The notes: generated by a model not told the origin, from the sequence alone. Positions 17,469-25,796 are shown, numbered from the stretch's first letter. The stretch: DNA of 64,000 nucleotides from Palsa-504 sp963822765 (GCA_963822765.1 CAWGJL010000048.1:62001-126000); one strand, 5' to 3'. Program-made: numbers and translations.

Positions 17469-18456
17469 ATGGTGCCTCCCGACATCGTCCGGGCCGCCTA
17501 CGCCGAACTGGTCGTCACCGACCTGGAGCGGGCCCGCTGGTTCTGGGTCGACCTGCTCGGCTTCGTGGTCACCCGCGATGACCCAAGGCGCCCTCTACCT
17601 GCGCGGCTACGAAGAGTTGACCCACCACAACCTGATCCTGACCCAAGGCCGGGAACCCGCCGCCGCCCGGCTCGCGTTCCGGGTCCGCACCGCGGCCGAC
17701 CTGGACCGGGCCGAGGCGTTCTACGCCGCGCTCGGCTCGCGCACCAGGCGGCGTCCCGCGGGCGCCACGCCCGGGGTGGGGGAGAGCGTCCTGGCCGAGG
17801 ACCCGCTGGGCTTCACGGTCGAGTTCTTCTTCGCCGCGGACCACCCGCAGCGCCTGCAGCAGCGCTACGACCTGCGGCGCGGCGCCGAACCCGCCCGGCT
17901 CGACCACTTCAACATCGTCGTGCCCGACGTGCGGGCCGCCTACCAGTACTACTCCTCGCTCGGATTCGGCCTGGCCGAGACCATCGAGGACGGCGACACC
18001 CTGTACGCGGCCTGGATGTTCCGCAAGCAGACCGTGCACGACGTGGCCTTCACCGGCGGCGACGGCCCGCGCGTGCACCACCTGGGGTTCTACGCCCATG
18101 AGTCGCACCAGGTGCTGCGCATCTGCGACATCCTCGGCTCGCTGGGCGAGGAGGCCCGCATCGAGCGCGGCCCCGGCCGGCACGGCGTGTCCAACGCGTT
18201 CTACGTCTACCTGCGCGACCCCGACGGGCACCGGGTCGAGATCTACACCAGCGACTACTTCACCGGCGACCCGGACCATCCGGTGCTGCGCTGGTCCGTG
18301 CGCGACCCGCGGCGCCGGGACTTCTGGGGCAATCCGGTCATCCCGTCCTGGTACACCCAGGCCAGCGCCGTCCTCGACCTGGACGGCCACCTCCGCCCCC
18401 TGGTCCCCGAACAGCAACCCGCCGAGGTCCGAGTCGGCGCCGACGGCTTCAGCTGA
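17469..18456 (+). pseudogene. hpaD: Extradiol ring-cleavage dioxygenase, HpaD-like (3,4-dihydroxyphenylacetate 2,3-dioxygenase), one frameshift
   Basis: This type I extradiol (VOC-fold) enzyme would open the ring of homoprotocatechuate. It reads from ATG 17469 (AAYAELVVTDLERARWFWVDLLGFVV) to about 17582. One extra C shifts the frame there, after which ALYLRGYEELTHHNLILTQG continues. Fe/Mn ligands are intact in the second domain: His in RLDHFNIVVPD, His in RVHHLGFYAHE, Glu in HRVEIYTSDYF. Length after correction is about 329 codons, normal for the family, so a read error is plausible. It lies two bases after the aldehyde dehydrogenase and overlaps the convergent acyl-CoA ligase by 8 bp. Confidence 0.88.
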
Positions 18457-20077
18457 CCCGCTCGACCTCCAGGTCGCCGTCGGCCAGGCGGGCGCGCAGG
18501 ATCTTCTTGTCGAACTTGCCGACCGCGGTCTTGGGAATCTCGGTCACGAACGTCCAGTTCTCCGGCACCTGCCAGCGCGCCACGTGGCCGGACAGGAAGT
18601 CGGCCAGCTCGGCGGGCTTGGCCGTCATCCCGGGCCGGAGCACCACGCTGGCCAGCGGCCGCTCGCCCCAGCGGGAGTCGGGCATCCCGATCACCGCGGC
18701 CTCCTGCACGGCCGGGTGGGCCATGAGCTGGTTCTCCAGGTCGACCGAGGAGATCCACTCGCCGCCGGACTTGATCACGTCCTTGATCCGGTCGGTGATG
18801 GTGAAGAAGCCGCGGTCGTCGATCGTCCCGACGTCGCCGGTGCGCAGCCAGCCGTCGCGGAACTTCTCCGGCGCCGGGTCGTTGTGGTACGACCCGGTGA
18901 CCCACGGGCCGCGGACCTCGATCTCGCCCTCGCTCTCGCCGTCCCACGGCAGCTCTTCGCCGTTCTTGCCGGTCAGCCGCATCTCGACCCCGTGGATGAC
19001 CCGGCCCGAGCGCATCCGCCAGTCCAGGTCCTCGGTCGTCCCCTCCGGCACCTCGGCGGGCGGAATCGCCATGCCGCCCACCGGGCTCATCTCGGTCATG
19101 CCCCAGCCCTGGATGATCCGCAGCCCGTACTGATCCTGGAACCGTTCCAGCATGACCCGGGGTGCGGCGGACCCGCCCGAGTTGCCCAGCCGCAGCGAGG
19201 ACAGGTCGATCTCGTGGTCCCGCCCGTAGTCCAGGATCGCGTTCCAGATCGTCGGCACCCCGGAGGTGACCGTGGACTTCTCGGCGGCGATGAACGCGGT
19301 CAGGTGCTGCGGCTGCAGGAACGGGCCGGGCATGTGCAGCGTGCCCCCGGAAAGGAACGCCGCGTACGGCAGGCCCCACGCGTTCGCGTGGAACATCGGC
19401 ACGATGGCCAGCGCCCGGTCCGCCTCGCTGATGCCCAGCGGTGCGGCCATGACCGCCATCGCGTGCAGGTAGGTGGACCGGTGCGAGTACACCACGCCCT
19501 TGGGATCCCCGGTGGTGCCGCTGGTGTAGCACATCAGCGCCGCGGCCCGCTCGTCCAGTTCTGGCCAGTCGTACCCGGGGTCCTCGCCGGCCAGCAGGTC
19601 CGCGTACCGCAGCACCGGCACCGTTCCCTCGAGCGCCGACGCGTCGCCCGGGCCGTTGACGATGAACGCCTCGACGGTGGGTATCTGGTCCCTGATCGCG
19701 GCCAGCAGCGGGACGAGGCTGTCGTCCACGATGATGATCCGGTCCCCGGCGTGCCTGACGATCTGGGCCACCTGCGCGCCGGGCAGCCGGATGTTCAGCG
19801 TGTGCAGCACCGCGCCCATCGCGGGCACGCCGAAGTAGGCTTCCAGGTGCTCGGTGTTGTTCCAGCAGAACGAGGCCACCGGATCGCCCGGCCCGATCCC
19901 CAGCCGGGCCAGCGCCCCGGCCAGCCGCCCCGCGTTCTGCGCCACGGCGGCGTACGAGGCCCGGCGGGTGCCGGCTCCGGTCCAGGTCACGCACTCACTG
20001 CGGCCGTACACGCGGGCGCCGTGCCGCATGATCGCGCCGATGGTGAGCGGGCCGTCCTGCATGGTGCTGCGGATCAT
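18449..20077 (-). CDS. Acyl-CoA synthetase (AMP-dependent, long/medium-chain fatty-acid type)
   Basis: The 542-residue adenylate-forming enzyme has the P-loop motif MCYTSGTTGDPKGVVYSH, the A5 region GWGMTEMSPVGG, the adenylate motif GWLRTGDVGTIDDRGF, and ITDRIKDVIKSGGEWISS. The C-terminal catalytic Lys lies in PKTAVGKFDKK. It activates a carboxylic acid to its CoA thioester. The start ATG at 20077 is preferred because GGGAGG lies ten bases upstream (20088-20093); two upstream ATGs lack this. Lying convergent with the HPC genes, it may activate an aromatic or aliphatic acid of the same pathway, but a fatty acid is equally likely. Confidence 0.93.
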   Translation of the reverse strand: MIRSTMQDGPLTIGAIMRHGARVYGRSECVTWTGAGTRRASYAAVAQNAGRLAGALARLGIGPGDPVASFCWNNTEHLEAYFGVPAMGAVLHTLNIRLPGAQVAQIVRHAGDRIIIVDDSLVPLLAAIRDQIPTVEAFIVNGPGDASALEGTVPVLRYADLLAGEDPGYDWPELDERAAALMCYTSGTTGDPKGVVYSHRSTYLHAMAVMAAPLGISEADRALAIVPMFHANAWGLPYAAFLSGGTLHMPGPFLQPQHLTAFIAAEKSTVTSGVPTIWNAILDYGRDHEIDLSSLRLGNSGGSAAPRVMLERFQDQYGLRIIQGWGMTEMSPVGGMAIPPAEVPEGTTEDLDWRMRSGRVIHGVEMRLTGKNGEELPWDGESEGEIEVRGPWVTGSYHNDPAPEKFRDGWLRTGDVGTIDDRGFFTITDRIKDVIKSGGEWISSVDLENQLMAHPAVQEAAVIGMPDSRWGERPLASVVLRPGMTAKPAELADFLSGHVARWQVPENWTFVTEIPKTAVGKFDKKILRARLADGDLEVERVS

Positions 20078-20119
20078 CTGACGTCGTCCTCCCATATCGT
20101 CAAGCCCACAACACATACG

Positions 20120-22543
20120 TTACGGCTGCTGGCCGAGTTCACGCTCGACCAGCGCGACCAGGTCCGGCCGCTCGCTCAGACCCCAGAGGACCTCGGCTGG
20201 CACCCCGAGCTGGCGGGCGGCCTCGCTCACCACCGGCCGGAGCATGCCCAGCGCCTGGGCCAGCCCCTCGTCTCGCGTATAGGTCGGCGGCAGGTCGTCA
20301 AGCGAAAGCTCGCCGGGCCGGTGAAAGGCCCCGTCCCGGCCCGGCAGCCACGCCTGGCGGGCCGCGGCCTCGCCCATCGCCGACCTGGTCTCCGCCAGCG
20401 TGGAGTCGCTGAACGAGGTGAGCACCGACCGTTCGACCACCCCCGCCACCAGCCGGCGGTTCGGCGCCAGCAGCACGTTCCAGACGTACTCCGAACGGGC
20501 GTGGCTGGGATGAGCCAGCGCGAAGTCCAGGCCGTCGACCTCGGCGGCCGGGTCGAACCCGTCCAGCCCGCGCTCGTTCCGCCCGAAGTCGACGGCGATG
20601 CTCACGTACCCGGCCGCGTTCGGGGTGCGCGCGCTGACCTGCACCGCCTGCCGGACGCCCATCGCGCGCAACTGGACCAGCCACGGCCCGTATCCGTCGC
20701 GCGCGAACCACGCGTCGGGGTTGCCCTCGAAGTAGGCCTCCAGGTCCTTGGCGCGCTGGTACAGCCGGGGCGGCGGCAGCAGCGCCTGCTCGCCGGTGGC
20801 GGCGTTCTCGCCGATGAGGAACGCCGTGGCGGCCACGCTCTCCAGCAGTTCGGCCCGCCGCCCGGCCGCCGCCTCGTCCAGGGCCCGTGCGACCCGTTCC
20901 AGGTCGGCGTCGTGCTGGGCCGGATCGAGCGCCGCCAGGTCCAGGCCGTCGTACCGGGGCAGGACCATCTGGAGCACCTCGGCCACCACGTCCGGCACGG
21001 TGAGCTGCAGCGCGGTCAGGAAGGCCCGGGCCGCGGGGGAGTCCGCCACGGCCCGCTTGACCGTCGGCAGGCTGCTCGGCGCCGGACCGGGCAGGTACAC
21101 CGCCGGGCGGCCCTGCCCGTCGAACGGCGCGACCTGGCGGCCGTCCTCGAGCCGGATGATCGGCTGTGCCGTGGCCGCCGGCCACAGCGACGGATGGCCG
21201 GCCAGGAACTGGTAGAAGCGCGTGATCCACGGATCGTTCTGCTCGCCGAGGAACTCATCCGTCAGCCGCGTCACCACGGCCTCGGGCGTGATCTCGTCCA
21301 CGCCGATCTCGTCCCGCAGGTACCGCCACAGCGCCGGCGTGCCCCGCTCGCTGATCGCCGCGTCCGCGAACCAGACCGGCCGCCCCGCCCCGCACAGCAC
21401 CCCGAGCTGGCCGGGATCGAGCAGGCCGAGCACCTCCGGGCTGCCGGCCAGCAGCAGGTCGACGGCCACGCCGTAGCCGCCACCGGTCATCGGGATCAGC
21501 GCCTCGGCGGTCAGCGCGTCACCCGCCGCGTCGAACAACGGCCGGAACATGGAGCCGTCGCCGAACCGCGCCTCGTCCAGCGGCAGCGCCTGCAGCGCGT
21601 CGGCCGTGAGCAGCCCCTCGTCACGCAGTTCCGGCAGCACGTCGGTCAGCAGCGCGGCGGTCTGGCGCACCAGCGCCTGGTTCGACGGGTCGTCGCCGGG
21701 AATGTTGTCCCGGGCCGGCGTGGTCCGGTAGGGCCCCTGGATCAAGAAGCCGAGGAAGGTCTCCTTCTCGGTCGGGAAGAACGCGGTCAGCGGCGACGCT
21801 CCCAGCGGCGCCACCCGCTCGCCCTCCAGCCGGAACGCGATCTCGACCCGCTGCCCGGGGTGGCCCTCCACCGCACGCTGCCAGGTGAGCCACGCCTCCC
21901 GCCGCCCGTCACGGGACACCGTCACCCGCCGGGACGCCCCCGGCCCGGCCGTGACCGAGCGTTCCGCTATCGAGGCCGGTCCGCCGGGCCCGCCGGCCCG
22001 CAGCCGCTTGATGTTCCGCAGGAATAGCAGGATCCGGGGCTGGAGCGCGTCCAGGGCCGCCGCGATTTCCCGCGTGGCGACCTCGGCGGGCACGCCGTCA
22101 TGGTCGAACGGGAACACGAACAGCGTCTCGGCCAGCGGCCCGGCCGCCGGGCTCACGGCGTAGGGCCGGACGAAGTTCTCGATCCGGAACGCCTCGCCGC
22201 CGCTGTAGATACGCGGGGTCCTGGTGTACGCGTACACCGACTTGAAGCCGATGCCGAACTTGCCGATCGCGGTCAGGTCGCCAGCCTTGCCGCTCTGGCC
22301 CACCCCGCAGACGCCGCGCACGTCGGCCTCGGTGAACGGCCGGCCGTCGTGCCGCAGCTCCAGCCGGTCCTCGGACAGCGCAAAGGCCAGCTCGGTCGCG
22401 CCTGCGTCCTCGGCGTTCTGGATCAGCTCGAAGATGAAGTGGGTGCGCTCGCTGTAGAGCTGCCCGAGCAGGTCGAGCACGGCCGTGTCCCAGCCGTACC
22501 GCGCGATGTTCTCCTCGCGGATCCTCTGATAGTCGGCTGGCAC
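20120..22543 (-). CDS. Sacsin/Hsp90-type GHKL ATPase-domain protein
   Basis: The 807-residue protein opens with a GHKL ATP-binding domain: RTHFIFELIQNAEDAGATEL (N box), LELRHDGRPFTEADVRGVCG (G1-like Asp), and SGKAGDLTAIGKFGIGFKSVY (G2 glycines). This is the pattern of sacsin N-terminal ATPase-like domains. The remaining 600 residues have no motif I recognise and no transmembrane segment. Start: a strong GGGAGGAA followed five bases later by GTG at 22543 decides for this start over an ATG 44 codons upstream. Functions of bacterial homologues are mostly unknown; some relatives are chaperones and some occur in defence loci. No nuclease or methylase gene is adjacent here. Confidence 0.8.
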   Translation of the reverse strand: MPADYQRIREENIARYGWDTAVLDLLGQLYSERTHFIFELIQNAEDAGATELAFALSEDRLELRHDGRPFTEADVRGVCGVGQSGKAGDLTAIGKFGIGFKSVYAYTRTPRIYSGGEAFRIENFVRPYAVSPAAGPLAETLFVFPFDHDGVPAEVATREIAAALDALQPRILLFLRNIKRLRAGGPGGPASIAERSVTAGPGASRRVTVSRDGRREAWLTWQRAVEGHPGQRVEIAFRLEGERVAPLGASPLTAFFPTEKETFLGFLIQGPYRTTPARDNIPGDDPSNQALVRQTAALLTDVLPELRDEGLLTADALQALPLDEARFGDGSMFRPLFDAAGDALTAEALIPMTGGGYGVAVDLLLAGSPEVLGLLDPGQLGVLCGAGRPVWFADAAISERGTPALWRYLRDEIGVDEITPEAVVTRLTDEFLGEQNDPWITRFYQFLAGHPSLWPAATAQPIIRLEDGRQVAPFDGQGRPAVYLPGPAPSSLPTVKRAVADSPAARAFLTALQLTVPDVVAEVLQMVLPRYDGLDLAALDPAQHDADLERVARALDEAAAGRRAELLESVAATAFLIGENAATGEQALLPPPRLYQRAKDLEAYFEGNPDAWFARDGYGPWLVQLRAMGVRQAVQVSARTPNAAGYVSIAVDFGRNERGLDGFDPAAEVDGLDFALAHPSHARSEYVWNVLLAPNRRLVAGVVERSVLTSFSDSTLAETRSAMGEAAARQAWLPGRDGAFHRPGELSLDDLPPTYTRDEGLAQALGMLRPVVSEAARQLGVPAEVLWGLSERPDLVALVERELGQQP

Positions 22544-22985
22544 TGCCGTTCCTCCCAGCTCTGGCCCGGCCCGTCCGCTGAATCTACCGGCCGAGAAATC
22601 GTGATTCCCGGCCTCCGCCGACTCCGTATGGCTCGCGGGGGTGGCCGGGTCACGCCTAGTAATCACAGGAGTCACATAACCTAACTCAGATCACTTTTGT
22701 ATCGGTAATGTGTTTGCGTAGCTTTCAGTGGAGAAGCGAAGAAGTTTGCGGCTTTGCCTGAGTCGTCCATGCCTGAGTGGCTAACTTGGATGAGGAGCCT
22801 GCATGCCGACCTCGCTCTGTAGTAACCCGACGTACGACAGGGTGCCGAAGGTCGTCGTGACCGGTGTCCGTGGGAGGAACTATGGCCACACCTGCCTCGC
22901 CAGCTTTGGCGATGCCTATGTCCAGGGAGTCCGAAGAGCTAGCGGTCCTCCGATGAGCCGCCAGTTCGCATGGGGGGACTCATCG
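22544..22985. other. Divergent intergenic region, relatively AT-rich, containing a possible leader ORF
   Basis: This 440-bp gap separates the GHKL ATPase from the small Cys-rich protein. The part at about 22676-22800 is clearly less GC-rich than its surroundings, as expected for promoters, but I cannot assign a convincing -35/-10 pair. An alternative ATG at 22803 in frame with the Cys-rich protein has GAGGAG six bases upstream and would add 61 residues of unremarkable sequence. Confidence 0.5.
22882..22956 (+). CDS. Possible 24-codon leader peptide
   Basis: GGGAGG (22872-22877) lies four bases before ATG 22882. The frame runs 24 codons to TGA at 22954-22956, 29 bp before the next start at 22986. 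The peptide begins MATPASPALA and ends ESEELAVLR. The good ribosome site and the position just upstream of a coding gene suggest a translated short ORF, but nothing identifies a function. It could equally be part of a longer N-terminal frame starting at 22803. Confidence 0.35.
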   Translation: MATPASPALAMPMSRESEELAVLR

Positions 22986-23303
22986 ATGGCCACGCAGCGT
23001 GACGACCGGCAGCGTCCTTTGCCGTCAGCTCAGTGCTCGTTGTGCGGTATCGCGCTGCCGACCGGGCTGATGGTGCCCGATGGTGGCCAGGCCTGTGCCG
23101 ACATCCGCTGGTACTGCAAGGACGCCAAGGCGTGTACCGAGCGCTGGACGGCGAGCCTGCCGCGGCACGCGCATATCGCCCCGACCCCGGCCAGCCTGGC
23201 CCCGGCGCTGGCGCCGATGCCAGCTACCATGCCGGCCAGCAGCCCGGTGCGGGCCGAGGTGTTTGGCGCTCCCGAAGAGGCGTGGTCCATCGACCCGTCT
23301 TAA
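22986..23303 (+). CDS. Small Cys-rich hypothetical protein
   Basis: The 105-residue protein has a compact Cys array, CSLCGIALPTGLMVPDGGQA followed by CADIRWYCKDAKACTERWT, resembling a zinc-ribbon-like unit (CxxC, then C, C and C). An Ala/Pro-rich tail follows. ATG 22986 is preceded by a GGGGGG run about eight bases upstream. No known family could be assigned from the sequence alone. It is divergent from the ATPase gene and overlaps the end of the convergent phosphoesterase by 4 bp. Confidence 0.7.
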   Translation: MATQRDDRQRPLPSAQCSLCGIALPTGLMVPDGGQACADIRWYCKDAKACTERWTASLPRHAHIAPTPASLAPALAPMPATMPASSPVRAEVFGAPEEAWSIDPS

Positions 23304-24115
23304 GGGGACACCAGCCCGCGCAGGACGTTGCTGATCGGCCTGCCCGCGAAACGCAGCCAGCGCATGCTGGTGACGTCCAGGATGGCCCAGTTGCCGCGGT
23401 CCGCGCCGTCGCAGTCCAGGCCGGTTACCTCGATCGGGCCGCCGCCCAGGTCGACCTGGCGCTGGTAGCTCAGGTGCAGGTGGCCGTGCATCAGCCAGCG
23501 CGGCCGCACCGCCAGCGCCACCTCGCGGAGCAGGCTGCGGTGCGCGTCGCTGCGCCGCAGGTCGGCCTGCGACCACCACGGCGGCGGGGGCGGGAAGGCG
23601 TGCTCGATGCCGGCCGGGCACTCGTGGGTGACCATCACGTCAGCGGGCCCGGCCTCCATGACCGCTCCGGCCTGCCGGACGGTGATCTCCTCCTCGGGCC
23701 ACCAGTCGGCGCCCTCGGTGCGCCCGGCGCGGTCCAGGCTGACCGCGCCGCCCAGCGCGAGCCAGTCCCGTCCGTGCCAGCGCCACCGGTGCCCGCGAGG
23801 CAGGTGAAAGATCCGCTCGGTGGCCCGCGCCCGCCCGTCCGGCCCCGGCTCGAGCCGGGCCAGCTGGGTGAAGTCCTCGTGGTTCCCGTCCACGAAGGAC
23901 AGCTCCGCGCCGGCTTCCGCGAGCGCGGCGTCGAGCCGGGCCAGGTACTCCTGTCCGCCGGGGCCGGGCCAGATGCCGAAGTCGCCCAGGTGCACGATGA
24001 CCCGCGGCCCGTCCGCGGGCAGCAGCGCGGCCATCTTGCGTACCGCCCGGGTCGCCCACGCGGTGTTCCCGTGCCAGTCGCCCGCGACCCCGATGCGCCC
24101 GGGTACCCGTTCCAT
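23300..24115 (-). CDS. Metallophosphoesterase (calcineurin-like)
   Basis: The 271-residue protein has the ordered metal ligands of calcineurin-like phosphoesterases: GVAGDWHGNT (GDxH), VIVHLGDFG, SFVDGNHEDF (GNHE/D), VMVTHECP and LMHGHLHLSY (GHxH). It would hydrolyse phosphomonoesters or diesters with a dinuclear metal centre in the cytosol. Start ATG at 24115 (MERVPGRIGVAGDW) is preferred to codons further upstream, as the conserved fold starts right there. No partner is evident. Confidence 0.92.
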   Translation of the reverse strand: MERVPGRIGVAGDWHGNTAWATRAVRKMAALLPADGPRVIVHLGDFGIWPGPGGQEYLARLDAALAEAGAELSFVDGNHEDFTQLARLEPGPDGRARATERIFHLPRGHRWRWHGRDWLALGGAVSLDRAGRTEGADWWPEEEITVRQAGAVMEAGPADVMVTHECPAGIEHAFPPPPPWWSQADLRRSDAHRSLLREVALAVRPRWLMHGHLHLSYQRQVDLGGGPIEVTGLDCDGADRGNWAILDVTSMRWLRFAGRPISNVLRGLVSP

Positions 24116-24162
24116 GGAACAGCAGCGTAGGCGAGAACCCACGGACCGAAGACATCTGAGCT

Positions 24163-24192
24163 TTGACAGCGGTCTACCCGTTCGTTTAGCGT
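24163..24192 (+). promoter_or_regulatory. Sigma-70-type promoter candidate for SGNH hydrolase gene
   Basis: TTGACA at 24163-24168 is followed after 18 bp by TAGCGT at 24187-24192, fitting the actinobacterial -35/-10 pattern. The start codon lies 37 bp further on. The perfect -35 box and the correct direction support a housekeeping promoter for the gene at 24229. Confidence 0.55.
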
Positions 24193-24228
24193 CGTTTGTC
24201 CCGCGTAAATACTGGATGGGGGCGGCGC

Positions 24229-25027
24229 ATGCTGCGGATGCCGGCGGTCTCGGGTCTGACCTTGCGCAGCCCGGTCAGCGGGACGGGGATCGGCGGGCGG
24301 CGCTCGCCGGTGGAGATCGTCGCCACCATGGGGACCTACCTGACCCGCACCCACGCCGCCGAGGTCTCCGGGCTGCGCGCCGGGCCGTTCGGGCGATGGG
24401 CCAGTGGCGTCACCGCGATGCGCGCCGACTGCGTCGCCTTCGCCGATCACTGGCAGGCGCACAACGAGCGGGTTCTGCGAACGGCACACGATGGCCCGCT
24501 GTGGGTGGTGCTCGGGGACTCGACCGCGCAGGGCCTCGGTGCGCCGAGCCCGGAGTACGGGTACGTCGGCCAGGCTCTCGGCGCGCTGCGCCGCCGGACC
24601 GGCCTGCCGTGGCAGGTGCTCAACCTGTCCGCGTCCGGCTCGCTCATCCGTGACGTGCTGCACACCAGCTACCCCGGCTGCCCGCCTCGCGGACCTGGTG
24701 ACCTGCGGGATCGGCATCAACGACATCTTTTACAGCGGGCCGGGCAAGCTGTTCGGCGACCTGCGCGCGCTGCTGGCGGCGTACCCGACCGCACCATCAT
24801 GCTCGACCTGCCGGTGCCGCCGGGTACGCCGGCCTGCCGGCCGCCGGCCCTACCTGGCGCGGATCAACCGGACCCTGCACGAGGTGGCGGGCTCCCGGGG
24901 TCTGCCGGTGGCCGAGGTGTCGGCGCACTTCCTGCCCCCGTGGACAGGGAAGTTCGCGTCCGACTGCTTCCATCCCAGCCAGGACGGCTACCGCGACTGG
25001 ACCAGGGCCCTGCTCGCCGTCGTATGA
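24229..25027 (+). pseudogene. SGNH/GDSL-family hydrolase, multiple frameshifts
   Basis: Lipase/esterase-type fold. Block I is WVVLGDSTAQGLGAPSPEYG (nucleophilic Ser in GDS), the Asn block is CGIGINDIFY, and the C-terminal Asp/His block is SDCFHPSQDGYRDW. The reading frame changes near 24680, again near 24785 (RTIMLDLPVPPG is readable only in the first frame) and back near 24840. The remaining blocks are all intact, so three small indels account for the damage. Such tight, mutually compensating changes look like sequence errors. ATG 24229 follows a G-rich ribosome site; a promoter candidate lies upstream. Confidence 0.8.
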
Positions 25028-25030
25028 CGC

Positions 25031-25501
25031 CTAGCTCGCCGCCGACGCGGCCGCCTGCTCCAGCGGGAGCCCGTCGACGGTGAGCGTGACCTCGATGTTG
25101 CCCCGGGTGGCGACGGAGTACGGGCAGCGCTCGTGCGCCCGGGTCATCAGGTCAGCGGCCTGCACGGCGGTCAGGTTAGGCGCGTGCAGGTCCAGCGAGA
25201 CCGCCAGCCCGAAGCCGCCGTGGCCAGTCGGGCCGATCCCGACCCGCGAGGTGATCTGCGACTGCGACGCGTCCAGGTGGTGGCCGCGGGCGACGCCCAG
25301 CAGCGCGGACTGGAAGCAGGCAGCGTAGCCGACGGCGAACAGCTCCTCCGGGTTGGTCCCGGGCCCGCCGTCCCCGCTCATTTCCGCCGGGACCGACAGG
25401 TCAACCTCGAGCCGGCCGTCGGCGGTCCGGCCGTGCCCCTGGCGCCCGCCCTCCACCACCGCCTCCGCCGTGTACAGGACCTTCTGAAGCTGAACGGCCA
25501 T
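25031..25501 (-). CDS. ohr: Organic hydroperoxide resistance protein Ohr (OsmC/Ohr family)
   Basis: The 156-residue protein carries the two redox Cys of Ohr proteins in YAACFQSALLGVAR and HERCPYSVATRGN, plus the N-terminal KVLYTAEAVVEGGRQGHGRT containing the conserved Arg. It reduces organic hydroperoxides with a dihydrolipoyl or low-molecular-weight thiol reductant. The start ATG at 25501 has AAGGGA upstream and is preferred over an ATG-like codon seven residues earlier. No OhrR regulator is adjacent. Confidence 0.94.
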   Translation of the reverse strand: MAVQLQKVLYTAEAVVEGGRQGHGRTADGRLEVDLSVPAEMSGDGGPGTNPEELFAVGYAACFQSALLGVARGHHLDASQSQITSRVGIGPTGHGGFGLAVSLDLHAPNLTAVQAADLMTRAHERCPYSVATRGNIEVTLTVDGLPLEQAAASAAS

Positions 25502-25617
25502 GGTGTGATCCCTTCGACTCATCGATTCGCATGTCCAGGTATGTCAAACCACGGTCCGTTCGGAAATATGTCGAATTCAGAACCGACCGTGGCCCACCGC
25601 CGGAGGGAACAAATGAC

Positions 25618-25654
25618 TGGAAGGCCGTTCGGTCAGCGGGTTACACTCCCGGCA
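25618..25654 (+). promoter_or_regulatory. Promoter candidate for attenuated leuS-like transcript, possibly leaderless
   Basis: TACACT at 25642-25647 matches an actinobacterial -10 box; TGGAAG at 25618-25623, 18 bp upstream, is a weak -35. The A of the leader-peptide ATG at 25654 lies seven bases after the -10, where transcription would start, so the leader peptide may be on a leaderless mRNA. No ribosome site is visible in front of it. Confidence 0.5.
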
Positions 25655-25695
25655 TGGTCCAGACGGCGTGCCTGCTCCTCGTGACGCCGCACTGA
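25654..25695 (+). CDS. Leader peptide of leuS-like attenuator
   Basis: The 13-residue peptide MVQTACLLLVTPH has three consecutive Leu codons (CTG CTC CTC) directly before a strong hairpin and a rho-independent terminator, all upstream of a leucyl-tRNA synthetase gene. Known ribosome-mediated attenuators use exactly this layout: slow decoding of the Leu codons when charged tRNA-Leu is scarce would stall the ribosome and alter folding of the downstream RNA. The stop TGA lies inside the first hairpin. The gene is too short for routine gene finding. Confidence 0.75.
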   Translation: MVQTACLLLVTPH

Positions 25696-25714
25696 CGCGA
25701 TCGGTCAGTGCGGC
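25686..25714 (+). promoter_or_regulatory. Attenuator hairpin 1
   Basis: GCCGCACTGAC (25686-25696) pairs perfectly with GTCAGTGCGGC (25704-25714), an 11-bp stem with a 7-nt loop. It covers the last codons and stop of the leader peptide, so a translating ribosome would melt or block it. It lies immediately before the terminator stem, the position expected of a pause or anti-antiterminator structure. An explicit antiterminator pairing was not worked out. Confidence 0.7.
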
Positions 25715-25740
25715 AGCCCCTCACGCGTGAGGGGCTTTTT
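25715..25740 (+). terminator. Intrinsic terminator of the leuS-like attenuator
   Basis: AGCCCCTCA (25715-25723) and TGAGGGGCT (25728-25736) form a 9-bp perfect stem with a CGCG loop, followed by a run of five T (25736-25740). A textbook U-tract terminator is unusual in such GC-rich DNA. It sits 39 bp upstream of the synthetase start and points towards it, so it must be conditional. Together with the leader peptide it makes a transcription attenuator. Confidence 0.85.
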
Positions 25741-25760
25741 CGTTCCCGGCCGGCGATGGG

Positions 25761-25796
25761 ACGAGGAGAGCCCGATGGACCAGGAGAGCCCGATGG
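25761..25796 (+). repeat. 18-bp tandem duplication of ribosome site plus start codon
   Basis: ACGAGGAGAGCCCGATGG (25761-25778) is followed directly by ACCAGGAGAGCCCGATGG (25779-25796), with one mismatch. Each unit contains a purine-rich ribosome site, a six-base spacer and an in-frame ATG, so the synthetase gene has two equivalent initiation sites (25775 and 25793) six codons apart. Confidence 0.8.

Noticed and set aside
18098..22027. A 1,309-codon plus-strand reading frame
   Set aside because: It is antisense to the acyl-CoA ligase and the GHKL ATPase, both with clear motifs; composition is typical of GC-rich shadow frames.
20120..24115. A defence island around the GHKL ATPase
   Set aside because: Neighbouring genes are an acyl-CoA ligase, a small protein and a phosphoesterase; no nuclease, methylase or toxin is present.
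25584..25774. T-box riboswitch upstream of the LeuRS
   Set aside because: No T-box-like conserved bulge or specifier stem was seen; the short Leu-rich ORF and tandem hairpins fit leader-peptide attenuation instead.
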